Positions 22,849 through 28,120 of a DNA stretch of 28,120 bases are shown here, in pieces; position 1 is the first letter of the stretch; every line of letters starts with the position of its first letter. A program made the position numbers and the translations under genes. Under the pieces are notes generated by a model. It made no database searches. It was not told the DNA's origin and saw nothing but the letters and a program-made list of their open reading frames with translations. Source of the DNA: Candidatus Caenarcanales bacterium (GTDB lineage: Bacteria > Cyanobacteriota > Vampirovibrionia > LMEP-6097); assembly GCA_022447685.1 (NCBI GenBank), contig JAKVAO010000032.1, forward strand, positions 1-28,120, in the 5' to 3' direction.

Positions 22849-24235
22849 GCACTTCCTTTAATCGAGCAATTTGCTGTTTAACTTGAGACCTCGCTGTAGC
22901 ACCATATACATTTCTAGCGTCTACACAGTTTGCAATTTTAATAGTTTGAATTATATCTTCAGAAAACACTTCTGAAAAGCTTTGCCATTCTTCTAAGCTA
23001 AGATTGTGTAAAAATTTGCTTTCTTTGATTGAGTAAGCAACTGCTTTACCAACTATAGTATAAGCATCACGGAAGGGGAGTCCTTTCTTAACTAGGTATT
23101 CAGCGGCGTCTGTTGCATTGGTGAAACTATGTTCAAGTGCTTCAAGCATTTTTGTAGAGTTTATCTCTATATTTTTTAGAAAATCTGCAGCTATGGTGAG
23201 TGATTTTTTGACAGTCTCTGAAGCCATAAATAACTGCTCTTTATCTTCTTGAAGGTCTTTGTTATAAGTAAGTGAAAGTCCTTTCAGCGTAATCATTAAG
23301 GCATTCATAACCCCTATAACTCTGCCAGCTTTACCTCTAAGTAATTCAGGAATATCTGGATTTTTCTTTTGAGGCATCATACTACTTCCTGTTGCATAGG
23401 CATCATTAATTTCTATGAATGAAAACTCTTGTGAATTCCAAACAATCATTTCTTCAGCGAATTGACTCAAATGCACCATGATCATAGATAGAACAAATTC
23501 AAATTCAACTACAAAATCTCTATCAGCTACAGCGTCTAGTGAATTGTTTGAAACTTGGCTAAAGCCAAGTTCCTTAGCTGTAAAATCTCTATTTATATTA
23601 AAAGTTGAACCAGCAAGAGCGCCAGAACCGAGTGGGCAAACATCTATTCTTTTTAGCGCATCTTCTAGTCTTGCAAGATCTCTTGAAAATTTAGCTTCGT
23701 GTGCTAACCAGAAATGTCCCAGACTAATTGCTTGTGCTTGTTGTAGGTGCGTGTAACCTGGAACTAATATATTGATATCCAGCTCAGCTCTGTCTAGGAA
23801 AGATTTTTTTAAATCTTTTAGCAAGTTACTTATATCTGCTACTTCGTTTTTCATCCATAATCTTAAATCCGTTACCACTTGATCATTACGGCTTCTGGCG
23901 GTGTGCAGTTTCTTTGCTGTATCACCTAACATCTCTGTAAGCCTTTTCTCTACAGCCATATGTATATCTTCATCAGATATTCTTGCCATGGCCCATCCAC
24001 GTGGATCTTGAGAGATTTCTTCTCTTATTTCAATTAATGCTTTTGCTATGCTTTCTGCTTCACTTGCTGTAATTATATTTTGCTTTGCCAGCATTTTTAC
24101 GTGAGCAAGGCTACCAGTAATATCTTCTCTATATAACTTATAGTCGAAGACTATACTTGCATTGTATTCTTCTAAAATCTGCGCTGCAGAGCTTGCAAAG
24201 CGACCTGACCATAGTTTTTTTTCTTGATTATTCAT
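22832..24235 (-). CDS. argH: Argininosuccinate lyase
   Basis: Last step of arginine synthesis: splits argininosuccinate to arginine and fumarate; cytoplasmic tetramer. Motifs are complete: KLWSGRFASS at the start, TARSRNDQVVTDLRLW (112-127), YTHLQQAQ (161-168) with the catalytic His, ALAGSTFNINRDFTA, and the superfamily signature GSSMMPQKKNPD (283-294). The 467-aa length is standard. The last four codons lie in the inverted-repeat block downstream. It starts 21 nt after the comM-like gene, with no evident ribosome binding site. No other arginine gene is nearby. Confidence 0.97.
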   Translation of the reverse strand: MNNQEKKLWSGRFASSAAQILEEYNASIVFDYKLYREDITGSLAHVKMLAKQNIITASEAESIAKALIEIREEISQDPRGWAMARISDEDIHMAVEKRLTEMLGDTAKKLHTARSRNDQVVTDLRLWMKNEVADISNLLKDLKKSFLDRAELDINILVPGYTHLQQAQAISLGHFWLAHEAKFSRDLARLEDALKRIDVCPLGSGALAGSTFNINRDFTAKELGFSQVSNNSLDAVADRDFVVEFEFVLSMIMVHLSQFAEEMIVWNSQEFSFIEINDAYATGSSMMPQKKNPDIPELLRGKAGRVIGVMNALMITLKGLSLTYNKDLQEDKEQLFMASETVKKSLTIAADFLKNIEINSTKMLEALEHSFTNATDAAEYLVKKGLPFRDAYTIVGKAVAYSIKESKFLHNLSLEEWQSFSEVFSEDIIQTIKIANCVDARNVYGATARSQVKQQIARLKEVLETYE

Positions 24236-24256
24236 ATTGGAACAAGTCTTAATATA

Positions 24257-25879
24257 TCAAACTTCCTGTAGATTTGAATGAAAATTCTCTCTATACTGCA
24301 AAGCTTCTGCTAAGTGCTCTAATTTAATTTCTTCTGAAGCTTCTATGTTCGCTATGGTTCTCGAGACTTTGATGATTTTCCCATAGGCTCTTGCAGAGAG
24401 ATCAAATTTATCAATGGCTGATTTGAGTAAATCTTGAACATCATGAGTTAGTTTATATTGATCTGCTTTACTTACATTTCTTGCAAAGTTTTGGGATTTT
24501 ATAATTTTCTTTTTGAGCTTGAGATTTGAACCAATATTAGTGTTTCCATTTGTATCTTCTTGAGTAAGTTTCTCCTCACTTGGTTCTGGTGAGCTTGCTA
24601 ATATTTCCTGTGATTCAAGTCTGCTTAAATTAACAATTAGATCAATTCTATCGAGTATAGGTCCAGAAATTTTGGCTCGGTAACGATTGATTTGACTTGG
24701 TGAGCATATACAAGGTCTTTTCTTATCTCCGAGATAGCCACAGGCACATGGATTGGATGCGGCAATAAGTATAAAGTCAGCTGGAAATTGAATACTCTGA
24801 TTAGATTTATTCAGATTAACTTTGGACTGATCCAATACTGTTCTCAGCTGATCTATGTTGTATCTGCTGAACTCTGTCAGTTCATCTAGAAATAAAATTC
24901 CTTTATGAGCCAGGGAAACCTCGCCAGGTAATATCGGAACTCCTCCTCCAATTAAAGATACAGCTGTGCAAGAATTATGAGGTGATCTGTATGGAGCTTG
25001 AAGATCAAAGCTTTCATTGGTATCTTTAGCTGTTAATTCTCTAATTCTTCTCAGTTCTATCGCTTCTTCTAAACTAAGTTCAGGTATTATTCCTTGAGCA
25101 GCTGCTGCTAGCATTGATTTCCCGCAGCCAGGTGGTCCCATGAAGAGAATATTGTGCTTACCAGTAATTGCTATCTCAAGCGCTCTTTTAGCTTGGTACT
25201 GACCTTTGATGGAATCAAGGTTTCTGTATTTACCCATTGTTTTTTTTGAAGATTGTTCTTGGTAGTCTTTATTGAAATTATTAATGTGTTTACTTAAGTT
25301 ATGAAACTCTTTTTTAGCAAGCTCTTTAGGGTTTTTCATAAGTTCAACCAGTTCAGTTAAACTGTCAATTAGATATATTTTACTTTTCCGAGTAAGTTTG
25401 CTATCGAGTTTTAAAATACTAATCTCATCTAAAGACTCAGAAGATATGAAAATGTTTTCTATATTCCTTTTACTTGCCTCCATAACAAGTGAGAGAATTC
25501 CTCTACAGCCTTTAAGTTTACCTGTTAAGCTCAGCTCTGCTAAGAAGCAAGAATTCTCAAAGAATTTATCATTTACTTTTATATAATCTAAGTTTTTTAA
25601 GATTAGTGAAGCTATGGCTAAGTCGAATTGAGGTCCTTCTTTTTTCTGGTCAGCGGGACTTAAGTTAACTAGTATTCTCTTTGCTGGAATAGAAAAATTT
25701 GAGCTTTTTAATGCAGCTATGACTCTTTCTTTGGCTTCGACGATAGCTTTGCTTGCAAGGCCAACTATTAGAAAACAGGGTATACCTGCACTGATTTGCA
25801 TCTCTACAGAAATAAAGTCTGCTCTGAGTCCAGAGAGCATAGCTGAAAGGGTTTTGGAGTACATGAAACCAATTTTCAC
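24257..25879 (-). CDS. comM: ComM/YifB-type Mg-chelatase-like AAA ATPase
   Basis: A hexameric helicase-like ATPase of the YifB/ComM family, which in competent bacteria promotes branch migration of incoming DNA. The N-terminal Lon-protease-like fold is KTLSAMLSGLRADFISVEMQ, then GLASKAIVEAKERVIAAL and ILVNLSPADQKKEGPQFDLA. The AAA module has Walker A FMGPPGCGKSMLAAA (247-261), Walker B GILFLDELTEF and the cysteine-bearing NPCACGYLGDKKRPC. The C-terminal lid domain follows. The GTG at 25879 gives 540 aa; ATG at 25864 (MYSKTLSAM) matches the usual family start better. No DNA-uptake genes are adjacent, so a role in natural transformation is only suggested. Confidence 0.88.
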   Translation of the reverse strand: MKIGFMYSKTLSAMLSGLRADFISVEMQISAGIPCFLIVGLASKAIVEAKERVIAALKSSNFSIPAKRILVNLSPADQKKEGPQFDLAIASLILKNLDYIKVNDKFFENSCFLAELSLTGKLKGCRGILSLVMEASKRNIENIFISSESLDEISILKLDSKLTRKSKIYLIDSLTELVELMKNPKELAKKEFHNLSKHINNFNKDYQEQSSKKTMGKYRNLDSIKGQYQAKRALEIAITGKHNILFMGPPGCGKSMLAAAAQGIIPELSLEEAIELRRIRELTAKDTNESFDLQAPYRSPHNSCTAVSLIGGGVPILPGEVSLAHKGILFLDELTEFSRYNIDQLRTVLDQSKVNLNKSNQSIQFPADFILIAASNPCACGYLGDKKRPCICSPSQINRYRAKISGPILDRIDLIVNLSRLESQEILASSPEPSEEKLTQEDTNGNTNIGSNLKLKKKIIKSQNFARNVSKADQYKLTHDVQDLLKSAIDKFDLSARAYGKIIKVSRTIANIEASEEIKLEHLAEALQYRENFHSNLQEV

Positions 25880-25927
25880 CTAAATTTAAATCAGATGAAA
25901 GGGGTCATTTTTCCGCTAATTTAATTT

Positions 25928-27880
25928 TTAAACTAGAGTCTTAGTTTTAGAGTTTTTCTTAGCTTCTTCGTAGTAAGGTAAGTGTGAATCCATTACTGAT
26001 TTAGGAATGTCAATCAGTGAGTAGTTCTTAGAGTCTACAAACATTAGTGATTGTTCACCTTTACCAACGAATTGCTTATCTTCATTGAGGATTTTGTGAG
26101 CAATAGTTACAAATTTTCTGTTGTAATCCTTAATAGTTAAGTGAATTGTAACTTTTTCAAACTCTCGAATCTCTCTAAGAAACTTATGACTATATGATTT
26201 AGTTAGTATCAGGAATTCAGAGGTGTTGACATCAAACTCTGGCATTGTGTGAGCAAAGAACATTTCTCGGGTTTTACCTACCCATAAGCCATACATTGCA
26301 AAATAGACATTACCAACGGAATTGGTATCCTGGTAGGTTGGTGTCAGTTCATGAATAAATTCACCATTGAGTGTGTAGCATTTGCTAGAGGAAATCAATT
26401 CGGAGCCAGGAGGTAAGTCATAGGCTATCGCAGATCCTTGTAAATTTGCAGCAATATACTTGTTTGCTTCACTTGCAAGCTTATCATTGGTACTTGTTGA
26501 GCTTGAAATGCTTTGCTTAGGGAGCTGCTCTTCTGAACCAGTAGAATCAGGTTTGTTGATGCCGCTTGTAAGTAAGCCATATACTAGAGGCACTATAGAG
26601 GCAAAGCCCATAATGTTCATGTTCTGGCTAAAGTAACCAATTCCAAAGATGGAAATACTACACAAACTAGTAGAGAATAATTTCAGCGCAGAAAAGTTCA
26701 TTGTACTCTTAGAGTTGACTATGACTCTTATGAAGACCACCGCATACATGATGAAGAAAGAAGCATAGAAAGCTAAATAGTACTCAAGCTCAAACCTGAA
26801 GAATCTAACAAGTGAGCTGTCGAACATGCCGACAAATTTACCGAACTCAGCAAAGTGCATAGTTATAGTTGCTGTAAGTATGCATAAGAAGAACCAAGGA
26901 ATTGGTGAAGAGACTAGTTTGGGTGGGAAAAAGCTAAATATAATGCTTTTAGACTCTTTTACTAATGGTTCTGTATACCATTTGAAGGCAATATAACCAC
27001 TATCAAAGGTTGCAAGAGATGCTATGCAAACAAAGAGTACGTAAGCATTTAGAATATTATGAAGTTCTGGGCTTGCAAAACTAATATCAGTGATAATGCT
27101 TTTGAAAGACATTAAGAATGAAAAGTTCTGTCCAAGAAAATCTGACTGAGAATAAGCGGATAGAGCTAAAATGCCATCAAAGACTAAGATACACCAAAAA
27201 ATAAGTCCACCAACTATATAAGAGTTGGCTATTGAACCACCTTCTTTCTTTATCTGAATTGCTCTTTGCCAATGCTGAAGGTCTAACCATGGACCAAACA
27301 TAAAACCTAAAATAATAGGAATCGACAATGAGACATAGTCAGAAATATTTGAGAATTTAGTTGCAGCTGGGAGTGAGCTTAATATGGAGAGATCTTTTAT
27401 AAGAAAATCATTGCTGAAACAATAGACAACAACAGCTAGAAGAACTGTTCCTAAAACAGCGTGGCTATATTTGATTCTCTCTATCTTGAATTCTTCACCG
27501 AGAAATATAGTAGCCCCGATAAACATTACTGCAACCAAGAATGACAATATACCCAGTGGTAGTGTGACGTATTTCAGGCAGGCAAATAGAGTTAAAGTAA
27601 TAGCTACGAGTTGATATATGAAAAATGGGACTTTGAAATTAGAGGCTTTAGCCAAAAATTTTGCTTCGTAGTTTTCAGCGGTTTCATATTTTTTAGCGAT
27701 ATATTCATTGAAGACACCGAATAAAGCTAAACCAAGTGCGTTTACTGTAACATAGGCTAGTAAAGCTTTGAAACCAAACTGTACTGTCATTTGAACTGAG
27801 AAGAATAGACCTATTCCCCAGGTCCAGGCAAGTGCAACCGAATTTCCCCACAAAATGTTTTTTACAAACTTATTAATCAT
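25928..27880 (-). CDS. Fusion: transporter-like membrane domain + hotdog thioesterase-like domain
   Basis: A 650-aa protein. Residues 1-440 form about 12-13 membrane helices; the sequence GFMFGPWLDLQHWQRAIQIK (about 192-211) resembles the D-x-Q-x-W-Q-R motif of sodium:solute symporters, although the rest is too diverged for a family call by eye. A Ser/Thr-rich linker (about 445-470) leads to a hotdog-fold thioesterase-like domain at about 500-620: SVGNVYFAMYGLWVGKTREM, then FLILTKSYSHKFLREIREFE and VTIHLTIKDYNRKFVTIAHK. This layout is close to enediyne/YbgC-type acyl thioesterases (N-x-x-Y-F ... W-x-G-x-x-R-E-M-F). The combination suggests coupling of substrate movement to hydrolysis of an acyl-thioester; the substrate is unknown. 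No ribosome binding site; TATATA is 7 nt before the ATG. Confidence 0.7.
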   Translation of the reverse strand: MINKFVKNILWGNSVALAWTWGIGLFFSVQMTVQFGFKALLAYVTVNALGLALFGVFNEYIAKKYETAENYEAKFLAKASNFKVPFFIYQLVAITLTLFACLKYVTLPLGILSFLVAVMFIGATIFLGEEFKIERIKYSHAVLGTVLLAVVVYCFSNDFLIKDLSILSSLPAATKFSNISDYVSLSIPIILGFMFGPWLDLQHWQRAIQIKKEGGSIANSYIVGGLIFWCILVFDGILALSAYSQSDFLGQNFSFLMSFKSIITDISFASPELHNILNAYVLFVCIASLATFDSGYIAFKWYTEPLVKESKSIIFSFFPPKLVSSPIPWFFLCILTATITMHFAEFGKFVGMFDSSLVRFFRFELEYYLAFYASFFIMYAVVFIRVIVNSKSTMNFSALKLFSTSLCSISIFGIGYFSQNMNIMGFASIVPLVYGLLTSGINKPDSTGSEEQLPKQSISSSTSTNDKLASEANKYIAANLQGSAIAYDLPPGSELISSSKCYTLNGEFIHELTPTYQDTNSVGNVYFAMYGLWVGKTREMFFAHTMPEFDVNTSEFLILTKSYSHKFLREIREFEKVTIHLTIKDYNRKFVTIAHKILNEDKQFVGKGEQSLMFVDSKNYSLIDIPKSVMDSHLPYYEEAKKNSKTKTLV

Positions 27881-27921
27881 AAGAACTTATATATGAATAT
27901 GATAGCTTATTTGGGCTTTAA

Positions 27922-27951
27922 TTGACTTTTATTCACGAATGGGTGTATTAT
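27922..27951 (+). promoter_or_regulatory. Promoter with -10 box 8 nt before a GTG start
   Basis: TTGACT (27922-27927), 18-nt spacer, TATTAT (27946-27951), then 8 nt to GTG at 27960. Expected transcription start coincides with or lies within 2 nt of the GTG. Confidence 0.6.
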
Positions 27952-27959
27952 TTTGATCT

Positions 27960-28070
27960 GTGGATATTCCATTTATAGATAATTCAATATATGAGAAGGT
28001 AACTAATCAGGTCACAAAAGAACTAGAGTCTGTTCAGAAATATGTTAAGGATCCACTGAAAAACGTCTAA
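27960..28070 (+). pseudogene. Start of an orphan gene interrupted by the 139-bp repeat
   Basis: GTG opens VDIPFIDNSIYEKVTNQVTK and continues ELESVQKYV before entering the repeat, which ends the frame as KDPLKNV-stop (36 aa). An in-frame TGA lies two codons upstream, so the GTG is the most upstream usable start. There is no ribosome binding site, but the promoter fits a leaderless mRNA. The peptide looks like the genuine N-terminus of a longer protein whose remainder, if any, lies beyond the window after the repeat. Confidence 0.4.
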
Positions 28071-28120
28071 AGTAACATTTTTCAACCCTTACCGAGGAAT
28101 AAATCCTAGCTCAGGGAGCG
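28045..28120 (+). repeat. 139-bp structured repeat (MITE-like), copy C, cut by the window end
   Basis: Starts with TTAAGGATCC and matches copy B (read on its own strand) at every visible base, including AAACGT and ACCCTTACC, where copy A differs. Only the first 76 bp are in the window, ending in CTCAGGGAGCG. Confidence 0.85.

Noticed and set aside
1..28120. tRNA, rRNA or CRISPR array
   Set aside because: No cloverleaf-like sequence with T-loop GGTTCRA, no rRNA segment, and no regularly spaced direct repeats were found by eye.

Overview
The window looks like a chromosomal piece of an AT-rich, probably non-photosynthetic relative of Cyanobacteria (Melainabacteria / Vampirovibrionia-like). The case rests on two genes that are hallmarks of the cyanobacterial lineage, an LdpA-type double [4Fe-4S] protein and a Ycf45-type AAA ATPase. 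They sit beside ordinary housekeeping genes, and no photosynthesis gene is visible. This assignment is inferred from gene content; no 16S or marker tree was possible.

Layout. 1-3.4 kb is an accessory patch of unrecognised genes: two diverged paralogues (about 225 aa each), a frameshifted DUF4214-type gene, and two orphan proteins. 3.4-5.5 kb is groES-groEL, closed by a strong bidirectional terminator. 5.6-6.9 kb is an HExxH metallopeptidase-like gene split by a 139-bp repeat. 7.0-10.2 kb holds a protoporphyrinogen oxidase-like flavoprotein and an unusual ChaN/TIKI-like protein. 10.2-12.6 kb is ldpA followed by the ycf45-like gene. 12.6-16.5 kb holds a polysaccharide-export-type protein, a 422-aa protein made of two related halves, and a 570-aa orphan protein. 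16.5-17.8 kb is a HIT protein and a ROK sugar kinase. 17.9-19.2 kb is an IS1-family insertion sequence inside a probable orphan gene. 19.2-22.6 kb is asparaginase, a secreted NTF2-like protein, tilS and hpt. 22.6-22.85 kb is a hairpin-rich inverted-repeat block between convergent hpt and argH. 22.8-27.9 kb is argH, a comM/yifB-like gene, and a 650-aa fusion of a transporter-like membrane domain with a hotdog thioesterase-like domain. The last bases start a small gene that runs into another copy of the 139-bp repeat.

Three themes stand out. (1) A 139-bp structured repeat, bounded by TTAAGGA inverted ends, is present twice in full and once cut by the window edge. One copy interrupts the metallopeptidase gene exactly in frame, and two copies give their host gene the same new tail, KDPLKNV-stop. 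(2) About ten genes have no Shine-Dalgarno sequence but carry a -10-like box 6-8 nt before the start codon (four of them GTG). This suggests widespread leaderless transcription, although genes such as groES and groEL do have clear ribosome binding sites. (3) Several genes are broken or remodelled: a one-base frameshift in the DUF4214 gene, an IS1 insertion, and the repeat insertions. The accessory genes therefore appear to turn over quickly while the housekeeping genes stay intact.

No tRNA, rRNA, CRISPR array, prophage module or origin was recognised.
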